From Candidatus Omnitrophota bacterium (GTDB taxonomy: Bacteria > Omnitrophota > Gorgyraeia > Aquiviventales > Aquiviventaceae), in contig JACPAW010000001.1 in NCBI GenBank assembly GCA_016180605.1, positions 1 to 10,024 of the forward strand: a DNA stretch of 10,024 nt, given 5' to 3'. The notes beneath the pieces are model-generated. The model made no database searches. It worked only from the letters and a program-made list of their open reading frames with translations, and had not been told where the DNA came from. Both the position numbers and the translations under genes were made by a program. Positions 1 through 7,783 of this stretch are shown here, one piece after another (the first letter of the stretch is position 1; each line of letters starts with the position of its first letter).

Positions 1-2518
1 ATCCCAATTTATGGACCAAACCAACCCCCTGGCTGAGTTGACCCACAAACGCCGCCTGTCGGCACTCGGTCCTGGCGGGCTCTCACGCGAACGCGCGGGA
101 TTCGAAGTGCGCGATGTCCACCCGTCGCATTATGGACGCATCTGCCCCATCGAAACGCCGGAAGGCCCGAACATCGGGCTTATTTCTTCACTGACCGTTT
201 TTGCCCGGATCAACGAATATGGTTTCATCGAAACACCCTACCGGAAGGTTGAAAACGGTGCAGTCATGAATCAGATCGATTACATGACAGCCGACTTGGA
301 AGACCGCTATACGATCGCCCAGGCAAGCAGCCCCTTGACGAAGAGCAACCGTTTCACGGAAGAATTCGTCAGTTGCCGATTCCGGGGCAATATCGTCAAG
401 CTGCCTCCCGAGCAAGTCCAATATATGGATGTCTCTCCGAATCAAACCGTCAGTATTGCGGCAGCACTGATTCCATTTTTGGAACACGATGATGCCAACC
501 GCGCCTTGATGGGATCCAATATGCAGCGGCAGGCAGTTCCTTTGTTGGCACCGCAACCACCACTGGTGGTAACCGGAATCGAAAAACGAGTTGCCGTTGA
601 TTCGGGTGCCTGTCTGACAGCAGAACAAGATGGCGTCGTGACTCACGCCGATGCACAGCGCATTGTCATCGGCCGCAACACCTATGAACTGAAGAATTTC
701 CAGCGTTCCAACGCGAACACTTGTCTGCATCAGCGGCCCTTCGTCATGCCCGGTGACAAAGTTAAAGTGGGCGACATCATCGCCGATGGACCCGCAACCA
801 GCAACGGAGATGCGGCTCTGGGACGAGACGTGCTGGTGGCTTTCATGCCCTGGCGCGGTTATAACTTCGAAGATGCCATTCTGGTCAGCGAGAAGTTGGT
901 AAAAGAAGACATCTTCACTTCCATCCACATTGAAGAGTTCGAAGTGGAAGCGCGTGAAACCCGGCTGGGCAACGAGGAAATCACCCGCGATATCCCAAAC
1001 GTCGGAGAAGAGGCTCTTAAGGACTTAGACGAGCAGGGAATCATCCGGGTAGGGGCAGAGGTGGGGCCGCGCAGCATTTTGGTCGGCAAAGTCACCCCGA
1101 AGAGTGAAACGGAATTGACTCCCGAAGAAAAGCTGCTGCGAGCGATCTTCGGAGAGAAAGCGGAAGATGTGCGCGATACCAGCCTGCGCGTTCCTGCAGG
1201 TGTCGAAGGCATTATCATCGATGTAAAAATTCTGACGCGCAAGGGAGCGCGCCCCAAAACCAAGGACGAACAAAAGCAGGAGCACGAACAGATCGAGCGC
1301 ATTCGCGCGGATTTCGACGCGCAGATCAACAAGTTGGTGGAAGAACGTCTCGAGAAATTGGTCAAACTGCTTGAAGGAAAAAAACTGGCCACACCCCTGT
1401 GTGAGCTGGACTCGGATGACACGCTCATTGATGCTGGTAAAACGGTCAAAGCAAGCGATATTAAGAAGCTGGCACGCGCTGATTTTTCCGATGTCAAGAT
1501 TCAAGGCGAACCTGGCCTTGAGGTAGAGATTCGGCGAGTGGCCAATTTCTTCGAGGAGTCGATCAGAGAGTTGCGCACCGAAGAAGAGACGGAGATCGAT
1601 AAGATCCGGCGCGGTGATGAATTGCCTCCAGGCGTCTTAAAGCGCGTTGTGGTTCAGGTTGCCTCAAAGCGTAAGATTCAAGTCGGCGATAAGATGGCTG
1701 GACGGCATGGCAATAAAGGGGTCGTGGCCAAAATCATGCCGGAAGCGGATATGCCTTATCTTCCGGATGGGACACCGGTTGAGGTCGTTCTGAACCCGCT
1801 TGGAGTCCCCTCCCGTATGAATGTGGGGCAGCTTTTGGAAACCCACTTAGGCTGGGCGGCTAAAATCCTTGGATTCCAGGCCATCAGCCCGGTTTTTAAT
1901 GGAGCCACGGAAGAGGAAATCCAGGAACTCATGAAGAAGGCAAAGCTTCCCGCTCATGGAAAAATCCGGCTTCGGGATGGTTTAACCGGAGAACCGTTTG
2001 ATCAAGACACGGTGGTAGGTTATTTGCACATGATCAAGCTCGTGCATCTTGTGGATGACAAGATCCATGCACGCTCCATTGGACCTTATTCCTTAGTGAC
2101 CCAACAGCCTCTGGGCGGAAAAGCGCAGTTTGGCGGCCAGCGCTTCGGCGAAATGGAAGTTTGGGCGCTGGAGGCCTATGGTGCCGCTTACACCTTGCAG
2201 GAACTTCTGACGGTCAAGAGTGATGATGTTTCAGGCCGCACCCGAGTGTACGAATCGATCGTCAAGGGAGAGCATGCGCTGGCTCCATCGGTTCCGGGGT
2301 CGTTTAACGTCCTGGTAAAAGAACTCCAAGGACTAGGACTGGATGTACGCCTGGAACGAAAAGACCAAGCCATTACCGGGGCCGAGCTTTTTGAGCGACT
2401 GGTAAAGAGGGAACTCGAGCATCCAAGCTCTGCGGTCGAAACCGAAAATAAAAAAGAAGACAATACCAATAAGAGCCCTGCCAGAACAAAAGAAACCGTG
2501 AAGGCGAGCAAACGATGA
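1..2518 (+). CDS. rpoB: RNA polymerase beta subunit, C-terminal part (5' end outside window)
   Basis: This is the beta subunit of DNA-dependent RNA polymerase, which with beta' forms the catalytic core. The reading frame is already open at base 2 (codons for S-Q-F before the Met at 11), matching E. coli Ser512 onward, so the first third of the protein lies outside the window. Residues here are counted from the Met at 11. The rifampicin region is wild-type-like: Asp2, His12 and Ser17 (E. coli 516, 526, 531) are present, with Thr at the 518 position. The EDAIL motif has acidic residues E287 and D288 (E. coli 813/814). [12 protein letters not shown] has K561 and K569 (E. coli 1065/1073). Residues about 413-535 form a charged, partly coiled-coil insertion like that of Gram-negative RpoB. 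The conserved C-terminal end (LLTVKSDD...) is followed by a Lys-rich tail of about 50 residues absent from E. coli. The stop TGA (2516-2518) lies in an ATGA that was probably the original rpoC start. Confidence 0.98.
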   Translation, partial: SQFMDQTNPLAELTHKRRLSALGPGGLSRERAGFEVRDVHPSHYGRICPIETPEGPNIGLISSLTVFARINEYGFIETPYRKVENGAVMNQIDYMTADLEDRYTIAQASSPLTKSNRFTEEFVSCRFRGNIVKLPPEQVQYMDVSPNQTVSIAAALIPFLEHDDANRALMGSNMQRQAVPLLAPQPPLVVTGIEKRVAVDSGACLTAEQDGVVTHADAQRIVIGRNTYELKNFQRSNANTCLHQRPFVMPGDKVKVGDIIADGPATSNGDAALGRDVLVAFMPWRGYNFEDAILVSEKLVKEDIFTSIHIEEFEVEARETRLGNEEITRDIPNVGEEALKDLDEQGIIRVGAEVGPRSILVGKVTPKSETELTPEEKLLRAIFGEKAEDVRDTSLRVPAGVEGIIIDVKILTRKGARPKTKDEQKQEHEQIERIRADFDAQINKLVEERLEKLVKLLEGKKLATPLCELDSDDTLIDAGKTVKASDIKKLARADFSDVKIQGEPGLEVEIRRVANFFEESIRELRTEEETEIDKIRRGDELPPGVLKRVVVQVASKRKIQVGDKMAGRHGNKGVVAKIMPEADMPYLPDGTPVEVVLNPLGVPSRMNVGQLLETHLGWAAKILGFQAISPVFNGATEEEIQELMKKAKLPAHGKIRLRDGLTGEPFDQDTVVGYLHMIKLVHLVDDKIHARSIGPYSLVTQQPLGGKAQFGGQRFGEMEVWALEAYGAAYTLQELLTVKSDDVSGRTRVYESIVKGEHALAPSVPGSFNVLVKELQGLGLDVRLERKDQAITGAELFERLVKRELEHPSSAVETENKKEDNTNKSPARTKETVKASKR

Positions 2519-2519
2519 C

Positions 2520-2534
2520 CCCCACACCTGCTGG
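2520..2534 (+). repeat. Terminal repeat, copy 1
   Basis: CCCCACACCTGCTGG. It is identical to 2664-2678 and is the exact reverse complement of 2772-2786. An extra C at 2519 precedes it and belongs to the ATGAC flank. Confidence 0.85.
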
Positions 2535-2642
2535 CGGCAGTGCCGCCGCTGAGAAAAATCGAATCTTCGGCACTGCCGGGGTTGACCGGCAGTGGATTTT
2601 ATCCATGGAAGTCAACCCACGGCTCTGCCAAAAGCAGAGCCT

Positions 2643-2652
2643 CCAGCAGGTG
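2643..2652 (-). repeat. Partial terminal repeat closing unit 1 (inverted)
   Basis: CCAGCAGGTG matches the first ten bases of the inverted repeat at 2772-2786. The outer five bases have diverged and one base is gained. It is followed by the middle ATGAT at 2659-2663. Confidence 0.7.
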
Positions 2653-2663
2653 AGGTGGATGAT

Positions 2664-2678
2664 CCCCACACCTGCTGG
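2664..2678 (+). repeat. Terminal repeat, copy 2 (direct)
   Basis: A 15-of-15 match to 2520-2534 in the same orientation. It marks the left end of unit 2, immediately after the middle ATGAT. Confidence 0.85.
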
Positions 2679-2771
2679 GCTTCGCCGCCCGATGTGCCAA
2701 AAACGATTGAAGGCGAAGCGGTCGCTGCCTCTGAAGTTACTCTATCGTTGCAGCGACCGGCCTTCGGCCAA

Positions 2772-2786
2772 CCAGCAGGTGTGGGG
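2772..2786 (-). repeat. Terminal repeat, copy 3 (inverted), abutting the rpoC start
   Basis: CCAGCAGGTGTGGGG, the exact reverse complement of copies 1 and 2. Either upstream copy could pair with it over 15 bases in the transcript. It contains AGGTG (2777-2781), the likely rpoC Shine-Dalgarno sequence. Confidence 0.85.
2777..2781 (+). promoter_or_regulatory. rpoC ribosome binding site supplied by the element end
   Basis: AGGTG is complementary to the anti-Shine-Dalgarno core and sits 5 bases before the ATG at 2787. It lies wholly within the terminal repeat 2772-2786, so the mobile element appears to have donated it. The same AGGTG-ATGA arrangement occurs at the end of unit 1 (2648-2652, before ATG 2659). 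This site supports ATG 2787 as the rpoC start. Confidence 0.6.
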
Positions 2787-5700
2787 ATGACCGCCCCATT
2801 ACAGAGCCATAGCGAGGGTGTCAACATTTTCGACGCCATTACCATCCAAATTGCCTCTCCGGATGTCATTCGCGCCTGGTCTAAGGGCGAAGTCAAAAAA
2901 CCCGAAACCATCAATTACCGCACGCTTAAGCCGGAGAAAGACGGGCTTTTCTGCGAGCGTATTTTCGGGCCGACAAAAGACGGGGAGTGCAATTGCGGCA
3001 AGTACCGCAAAATGAAGCACAAGGGTATCGTCTGCGACCGCTGCGGGGTCGAAGTGACCAATGCCAAAGTACGACGCGAGCGCATGGGCCACATTGAGCT
3101 AGCGGCACCGGTTTCGCACATCTGGTTTTTCAAAAGCGTTCCCTCTCGCATCGGGGCATTGCTCGATATGACCATGCGGGATCTGGAGCGGGTGCTTTAT
3201 TATGAAGCTTTTGCCGTCACGGACCCTGGAAACACCTCTCTGAAAACACGGGAAGTGCTGACAGAAGAACGTTACCAGGAAGCCATCAAGACGTATGGCA
3301 AGAGTTTTACTGCCAAGATGGGAGCCGAGGCGGTTTATGATCTTCTAACCAACCTGGATCTTGGCCAAATGTCGCGAATGCTGCACAAAGAGCTGCAGAA
3401 GCAGAAAGTGGAACAAACGCAGAAGCGAATCGCAAGAAACTTGCGCATCATCGAAGCGTTCCGGAAAAGCAAGAACCGTCCGGAATGGATGATTCTCAAG
3501 GCAATCCCCGTCATTCCTCCGGATTTGCGTCCCTTGGTTCCTTTGGATGGCGGCCGGTTCGCAACCTCGGACTTAAATGACCTGTATCGGCGCGTGATCA
3601 ACCGCAACAATCGGCTTAAGAAACTGATCGACCTAAAAGCCCCGGAGATCATCATCCGCAACGAAAAGCGGATGCTCCAAGAAGCGGTCGATGCCCTATT
3701 CGACAACGGACGCCATGGCAGACCGGTTTTAGGACCCATGAATCGCCCCCTGAAATCGCTGGCGGATATGCTCAAGGGAAAGCAAGGCCGCTTCCGGCAG
3801 AACCTCTTGGGTAAGCGCGTGGACTACTCCGGGCGCTCCGTCATCGTGATCGGCCCGGAACTCAAACTGCATCAATGCGGCCTTCCGAAAAAGATGGCGC
3901 TTGAGCTTTTCGAGCCTTTCATCATCCGGAAATTCCGCGAGCAAGGATTTGCGCAAACCATCAAGACGGCCAAGCGCATGGTGGAAAAAGAGCGCACCGA
4001 GGTCTGGGATATTCTGGATGAAGTCATCAAAGACCATCCCGTATTGCTCAACCGCGCTCCTACCTTGCACCGGCTTGGAATTCAAGCCTTCCAACCCCAG
4101 CTGATCGAGGGCAAAGCCATCCGTATCCATCCGCTTGTTTGTACGGCGTTTAATGCAGACTTCGATGGGGATCAGATGGCCGTGCACGTGCCCTTATCGA
4201 TTGAAGCGCAATTGGAAGCCCGCCTGCTGATGATGGCTTCGAATAACCTCTTTTCTCCTGCAAGCGGACGGCCCATCGTGACCCCGACGCAGGACATCAT
4301 CCTGGGCTGCTATTACTTGACCAAAGCCCGCGAAGGCCTAAAGGGTGAGGGAATCATTTTTAGCGATATAGAGGAAGCGGTTTTGGCCTACCAGGACCAA
4401 CAAGTGCACTTGCACGCAAAAGTCAAGCTGCGCTGGGAAGGACAAATTTACGAAACCACACCGGGCCGGGTGTTATTCAATCTCGTATTGCCTGCAGAGG
4501 TGCGTCTTGTCAATGAGCTCATCGATAAAGGGCGCCTGAGCAATCTGATTACGAAGGTATACCGTTTGTGCGGACATGCGCGTACGGTGACCCTGCTCGA
4601 CGATCTAAAAACCATGGGATTCGAGTGGGCCACCTTAGCCGGGTTGTCGATTGCGGTGGCCGATCTAACGGTTCCTCCGGATAAAGACAAGATCTTAGGG
4701 CGCGCGCACCGGGAAGTCGAGCAGGTAGAAAGCCAATACCGTCGCGGTCTGATCACCGAGGGAGAACGTTATAACAAGATCATCGATATCTGGATGCATG
4801 CGACGGAAGAAATTTCCGACCACGTGATGGAAAACTTCGAGAATTTCAATCCGCTGTTCATGATGGCCGATTCCGGAGCACGAGGCTCGGAGCAGCAAGT
4901 CCGACAGCTGGCAGGAATGCGAGGCCTTATGGCAAAGCCTTCCGGAGATATCATCGAAAACCCGATTACGGCGAATTTCCGCGAGGGATTGACGGTGCAT
5001 GAATATTTTATTTCCACTCACGGCGCGCGCAAGGGATTGGCGGATACAGCCCTTAAGACCGCAGACTCCGGGTATCTTACGCGTCGCCTTGTGGATGTGG
5101 CGCAAGAAGTCATCATTACGGAAATTGACTGTGGCACCCTCAATGGGATTTTGATGATTCCCATCCGCGAAGGGGACGAGGACATCGTTCCTCTTAAAGA
5201 ACGCATCATTGGACGCGTGGTGTTGGACAACATCGTGGATGTCGTCAGCGATGAATTGATCATTGAAGCCAGCGGGGAAGTCACGGAAGAAATCGGAGAC
5301 CGCATCGAGCAAACTGGCATCGAGAAAATCCGCATCCGCAGCGTGTTAACGTGCGAGGCGGAGCGTGGCATCTGTGCCAAATGCTACGGCAGGAATCTGG
5401 CCACCGGCTGGATAGCAGAACTGGGAGAAGCCGTTGGCATCATTGCCGCTCAGTCCATCGGTGAACCCGGAACCCAGCTGACCATGCGCACGTTCCACAT
5501 TGGAGGAACGGCTCACCGTGCCATTGAGCAATCCCAGATTAAAACCCGGCATAAGGGAGTCATTAAATTCCACAATCTTAAGACGGTCAAGACAAAACCG
5601 GAAGAGCTTCTTGTCCTCAACCGAAACGGCGAGCTCTCCATCGTCGATCCGGAGGGCTCAAGGGAATTGGAGCGGCATCGCATTCCTCAAGGAGCCGTGC

Positions 5701-6857
5701 TGTCCAAGGAAGACGGCAATCCCGTCACCAAGGATGAACTGCTCGTGCGATGGGATCCTTACACGACACCAATCTTGACGGAATTCGGCGGAATGGTTCG
5801 GTTTGAGGACGTGCGACCGGGTATAACGATGCGGGAAGAAATGGATGAGGCTACCGGCCTTATCAACCGCATTATCGTTGAGCACAAAGGCGACTACCGG
5901 CCGCAGGTTATTATCGAAACCGACAAGGGGGAACTTCTGGCCGCCTATGGGTTGCCTGTAGGCGCCCATGTGCTCGTCAAGGAAGGACAAGTCGTTAAGA
6001 CCGGGGATGTGATCGCCAAGACCGCCCGTAAGATCAGCCAGACGAAGGACATCACCGGTGGTCTTCCGCGCGTGGCAGAGCTATTCGAGGCGCGGCGGCC
6101 GCGGGATCCTGCCATCATCGCTGAAATCGATGGGATCGTCGATTTTGGAACAGCGAAAAAAGGCCAGCGCCGCATCATCGTGAAAAATGCTTCGGGCATG
6201 ACAAAGGAATACTTGATTCCCCATGGAAAGCACTTGAATGTCTACAAAGGCGATTATGTACAAAGCGGCCAAGCGTTGACGGATGGGCCGATTGTGCCGC
6301 AAGATATTCTGCGCGTTTGTGGCGAGCGGGCATTGCAGGAATACCTGGTAAATGAAATCCAGGAAGTGTACCGTTCCCAAGGGGTGAAGATCAACGATAA
6401 GCACATCGAGGTGATCGTGCGACAGATGCTGCGCAAAATACGCATCGATGAGCCTGGCGATACGGAGTTCCTCATTGGCATGCAGGTCGATAAGGGTCGC
6501 TTTACAAAAGAAAATGAGCGCGTCAAATCCAAAAACGGCAAGCCTGCACAGGCAACTCCCTTGCTACTGGGGATCACGAAAGCCAGCCTCTCAACAGAAA
6601 GTTTCATTGCAGCGGCAAGCTTCCAGGAAACAACGCGCGTCTTAACCGAAGCGGCAGCAAGCGGTAAACGAGACCCCTTGTCAGGCCTTAAGGAGAATGT
6701 AATTATGGGACATCTAATTCCTGCCGGTACGGGTTTTTCCTCCAACCGCGGAGGAGAAATGATACGCCTGAGACCAGAGCCGCTTCCCATCGCCTCTGCA
6801 GCAGATGAGACAGATTCCTCCTCGGATGAATCTAAGGATAACGAGGAGACCGCGTAA
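2787..6857 (+). CDS. rpoC: RNA polymerase beta' subunit
   Basis: This is the 1356-residue beta' subunit, which holds the catalytic magnesium of RNA polymerase. Homology with other beta' proteins begins around residue 11 ([15 protein letters not shown]). The frame is open further upstream to a GTG at 2592, but those 65 residues are mobile-element sequence and are excluded. Seen in order: N-terminal zinc site C68, C70, C83, C86; the NADFDGDQM catalytic loop with D458, D460, D462 (E. coli 460/462/464); bridge helix from about 742; second zinc site C782, C856, C863, C866; trigger loop about 880-908 interrupted by an SI3-type insertion of roughly 175 residues (about 910-1085); and the conserved [11 protein letters not shown] region. 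The last 30 or so residues are Ser/Asp/Glu-rich and unlike E. coli. All key residues are present, and the length is close to the family norm (1407 in E. coli). The stop is 2 bases before rpsL. Confidence 0.97.
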   Translation: MTAPLQSHSEGVNIFDAITIQIASPDVIRAWSKGEVKKPETINYRTLKPEKDGLFCERIFGPTKDGECNCGKYRKMKHKGIVCDRCGVEVTNAKVRRERMGHIELAAPVSHIWFFKSVPSRIGALLDMTMRDLERVLYYEAFAVTDPGNTSLKTREVLTEERYQEAIKTYGKSFTAKMGAEAVYDLLTNLDLGQMSRMLHKELQKQKVEQTQKRIARNLRIIEAFRKSKNRPEWMILKAIPVIPPDLRPLVPLDGGRFATSDLNDLYRRVINRNNRLKKLIDLKAPEIIIRNEKRMLQEAVDALFDNGRHGRPVLGPMNRPLKSLADMLKGKQGRFRQNLLGKRVDYSGRSVIVIGPELKLHQCGLPKKMALELFEPFIIRKFREQGFAQTIKTAKRMVEKERTEVWDILDEVIKDHPVLLNRAPTLHRLGIQAFQPQLIEGKAIRIHPLVCTAFNADFDGDQMAVHVPLSIEAQLEARLLMMASNNLFSPASGRPIVTPTQDIILGCYYLTKAREGLKGEGIIFSDIEEAVLAYQDQQVHLHAKVKLRWEGQIYETTPGRVLFNLVLPAEVRLVNELIDKGRLSNLITKVYRLCGHARTVTLLDDLKTMGFEWATLAGLSIAVADLTVPPDKDKILGRAHREVEQVESQYRRGLITEGERYNKIIDIWMHATEEISDHVMENFENFNPLFMMADSGARGSEQQVRQLAGMRGLMAKPSGDIIENPITANFREGLTVHEYFISTHGARKGLADTALKTADSGYLTRRLVDVAQEVIITEIDCGTLNGILMIPIREGDEDIVPLKERIIGRVVLDNIVDVVSDELIIEASGEVTEEIGDRIEQTGIEKIRIRSVLTCEAERGICAKCYGRNLATGWIAELGEAVGIIAAQSIGEPGTQLTMRTFHIGGTAHRAIEQSQIKTRHKGVIKFHNLKTVKTKPEELLVLNRNGELSIVDPEGSRELERHRIPQGAVLSKEDGNPVTKDELLVRWDPYTTPILTEFGGMVRFEDVRPGITMREEMDEATGLINRIIVEHKGDYRPQVIIETDKGELLAAYGLPVGAHVLVKEGQVVKTGDVIAKTARKISQTKDITGGLPRVAELFEARRPRDPAIIAEIDGIVDFGTAKKGQRRIIVKNASGMTKEYLIPHGKHLNVYKGDYVQSGQALTDGPIVPQDILRVCGERALQEYLVNEIQEVYRSQGVKINDKHIEVIVRQMLRKIRIDEPGDTEFLIGMQVDKGRFTKENERVKSKNGKPAQATPLLLGITKASLSTESFIAAASFQETTRVLTEAAASGKRDPLSGLKENVIMGHLIPAGTGFSSNRGGEMIRLRPEPLPIASAADETDSSSDESKDNEETA
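6843..6848 (+). promoter_or_regulatory. rpsL ribosome binding site
   Basis: GAGGAG, inside the last codons of rpoC and 11 bases before the rpsL ATG. With only 2 bases between the genes, translation of rpsL is probably coupled to rpoC. Confidence 0.55.
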
Positions 6858-6859
6858 GA

Positions 6860-7279
6860 ATGCCGACGATCAGCCAATTGATTCGTTTCGGGCGGGTACA
6901 GCTGCTCAAGAAAACCAAAGCACCCGCCTTGAAAGCCTCACCGCAAAGGCGCGGGGTATGCATCCAGGTACGCACCATGACTCCGAAGAAGCCGAACTCA
7001 GCGCTTCGGAAAATTGCGCGTGTGCGTTTGACGACCGCAATCGAGGTGACCGCTTACATCCCCGGCGAGGGGCATAACCTGCAAGAGCATTCGATTGTTC
7101 TGGTACGAGGCGGACGCGTGAAAGACCTTCCGGGAGTGCGGTACCATATCGTACGCGGTACACTCGATGCTTCCGGTGTCAATCAGCGGCGCAAATCCCG
7201 CTCCAAATACGGTGCAAAAGCGCCCCAGGCTGCAGGTAAGGCAGCGGCAGCCCCACAAGCGGCGAAAGCCAAGGCATAA
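6860..7279 (+). CDS. rpsL: 30S ribosomal protein S12
   Basis: S12 lies at the decoding centre of the small subunit and affects accuracy. The 139 residues match S12 throughout, including MPTISQLIR at the start, [16 protein letters not shown] and [13 protein letters not shown]. The lysines whose changes give streptomycin resistance are unaltered: K44 and K88 counting Met (K43 and K87 in E. coli numbering). D89, the residue methylthiolated by RimO in E. coli, is also present. The protein is about 15 residues longer than E. coli S12 because of an Ala/Lys/Gln-rich tail after KSRSKYG, probably a disordered rRNA-contacting extension. It is the first gene of the str block and starts 2 bases after rpoC, with no visible promoter of its own. 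Confidence 0.98.
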   Translation: MPTISQLIRFGRVQLLKKTKAPALKASPQRRGVCIQVRTMTPKKPNSALRKIARVRLTTAIEVTAYIPGEGHNLQEHSIVLVRGGRVKDLPGVRYHIVRGTLDASGVNQRRKSRSKYGAKAPQAAGKAAAAPQAAKAKA

Positions 7280-7282
7280 GGA
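7278..7282 (+). promoter_or_regulatory. rpsG ribosome binding site
   Basis: AAGGA, overlapping the rpsL stop codon and 10 bases before the rpsG ATG at 7293. Confidence 0.6.
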
Positions 7283-7292
7283 ATAAGACCTC

Positions 7293-7766
7293 ATGAGCCG
7301 ACGCAAGCGTACCAATAGACGAGAAACACAACCGGATTCCCGGTACAACAACCGCCTGGTGCAAAAGCTCATCAACAGCCTCATGAGCGATGGCAAAAAG
7401 TCAACGGCTGAAAGGCTTGTCTTTGATGCCTTCGAGCTGATGAAAAAATCCGTCGCAAACAATGACGTTCTGACGGTTTTTCACAAGGCCATAGAAAACG
7501 TCCGACCCCATGTAGAGCTTAAGGCACGGCGGGTAGGAGGGGCCACTTACCAAATCCCGATCGAAGTGCGCCATGACCGAAGCTTCTCTTTGGCCCTTCG
7601 ATGGGTTCGAAACGCTGCCCGCTCGAAAAAAGGGGCTCCCATGGCCAAGCGCTTGGCGGATGAGCTTCTCAATGCTTATAAAGGAGAAGGCACTGCCGTA
7701 CGCAAGCGCGAAGAAACTCATAAAATGGCGGAAGCAAACCGCGCCTTTGCGCATTATCGGTGGTGA
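7293..7766 (+). CDS. rpsG: 30S ribosomal protein S7
   Basis: S7 binds the 3' domain of 16S rRNA, nucleates assembly of the 30S head and contacts the E-site tRNA. The 157-residue product has the expected basic N-terminus (SRRKR), the DGKKSTAE segment (residues 33-40), NVRP (69-72), the beta-hairpin motif [11 protein letters not shown] (79-89) and the C-terminal [13 protein letters not shown]. It ends right after HYRW, the usual end for the shorter S7 form, and lacks the extra C-terminal tail of E. coli K-12. It follows rpsL by 13 bases. In E. coli S7 is the translational repressor of the str operon by binding the rpsL-rpsG spacer; here that spacer is only 13 bases, so the E. coli operator structure cannot be present in the same form. 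Confidence 0.98.
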   Translation: MSRRKRTNRRETQPDSRYNNRLVQKLINSLMSDGKKSTAERLVFDAFELMKKSVANNDVLTVFHKAIENVRPHVELKARRVGGATYQIPIEVRHDRSFSLALRWVRNAARSKKGAPMAKRLADELLNAYKGEGTAVRKREETHKMAEANRAFAHYRW

Positions 7767-7783
7767 GCAAGCAACCCTTCAAA

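Larger units (their letters stand above)
2520..2658 (+). mobile_element. MITE-like unit 1 (139 bp), cloverleaf-like fold
   Basis: The left end is the 15-base sequence CCCCACACCTGCTGG (2520-2534). The right end keeps ten perfect inverted bases (CCAGCAGGTG, 2643-2652) and then diverges (AGGTGG, 2653-2658). Between the ends are three adjacent inverted repeats separated by only one or two bases: arm A 2536-2545 with 2568-2577 (10 pairs), arm B 2579-2586 with 2611-2618 (8 pairs, with an inner stem 2593-2597/2601-2605), and arm C 2621-2628 with 2634-2641 (8 pairs, 5-base loop). With the end-to-end stem this gives a compact four-way cruciform in DNA or RNA. Arm C is not followed by a T-run, so it does not look like an intrinsic terminator. 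The interior does not resemble unit 2 in sequence. Confidence 0.65.
2664..2786 (+). mobile_element. MITE-like unit 2 (123 bp), same ends and architecture
   Basis: This unit has perfect 15-base terminal inverted repeats (2664-2678 and 2772-2786). Inside lie arm A 2679-2686 with 2712-2719 (8 pairs), arm B 2719-2728 with 2750-2759 (10 pairs, sharing base 2719), and a short GC-rich arm C around 2760-2768 with a UUC loop. The plan of a closing stem plus three arms repeats that of unit 1, while the interior sequences are different. The two are therefore more likely relatives sharing termini (subfamilies moved by one transposase) than a simple tandem duplication. Its right end lies directly against the new rpoC start and supplies its ribosome binding site. 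Confidence 0.68.
2515..2790 (+). other. Possible 91-codon coupling reading frame across the insert
   Basis: The former rpoC ATG (2515) overlaps the rpoB stop as ATGA. It reads through both units with no stop for 91 codons and ends at TGA 2788-2790, inside the second ATGA that starts rpoC. Both unit starts fall in this frame, so it encodes the same P-T-P-A-G string twice (codons after 2515 and after 2659). The product is Arg/Lys- and Cys-containing and resembles no protein family I know. I infer that, if translated, it acts by carrying ribosomes from rpoB to rpoC rather than by the peptide itself. It may equally be an accident of a GC-rich insert, which is open in other frames too. Confidence 0.3.
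2515..2791. mobile_element. Tandem pair of MITE-like elements with three copies of a 5-bp target repeat
   Basis: The rpoB-rpoC junction holds a compound insert. Going left to right: ATGAC (2515-2519), unit 1 (2520-2658), ATGAT (2659-2663), unit 2 (2664-2786), ATGAC (2787-2791). Both units start with CCCCACACCTGCTGG, and the compound insert ends with the perfect inverted copy at 2772-2786. Inverted ends plus a short flanking direct repeat are the hallmark of a non-autonomous DNA transposon moved by a DDE transposase encoded elsewhere. No transposase is encoded here. Removing 2520-2791 restores an ATGA stop-start overlap of rpoB and rpoC, which is the expected ancestral junction. The insert's age and activity cannot be judged from one copy. 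Alternatives are a repeat family spread by another mechanism, or a structured regulatory RNA, but neither explains the triple ATGAY so simply. Confidence 0.75.

Noticed and set aside
2..70. Rifampicin-resistance or streptomycin-resistance mutations in rpoB or rpsL
   Set aside because: The visible key positions (Asp516, His526 and Ser531 equivalents in RpoB; K43 and K87 equivalents in S12) are wild type.
188..928. 246-residue open frame on the minus strand inside rpoB
   Set aside because: It is antisense to a highly conserved coding region and has no recognisable motif; it is a codon-bias shadow.
2621..2641. GC-rich 8-bp hairpin as an intrinsic terminator between rpoB and rpoC
   Set aside because: No T-run follows; the next bases are CCAGCAGGTGAGG. 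It fits better as an arm of the palindromic element.
2582..2745. Promoter inside the insert (TTGACC 2582-2587 or TTGAAG 2707-2712 with downstream AT-rich hexamers)
   Set aside because: The spacings to possible -10 boxes are about 9 or 25 bases, outside the usual range.
2520..2786. Integron attC sites or REP/BIME repeats
   Set aside because: I see no integron core (RYYYAAC/GTTRRRY) and no GTAG/GGAG REP head. Inverted ends with a flanking 5-bp repeat fit a DDE-type MITE better.
4695..5312. 205-residue minus-strand open frame inside rpoC
   Set aside because: It overlaps the bridge helix region of beta' entirely; no independent evidence of coding.
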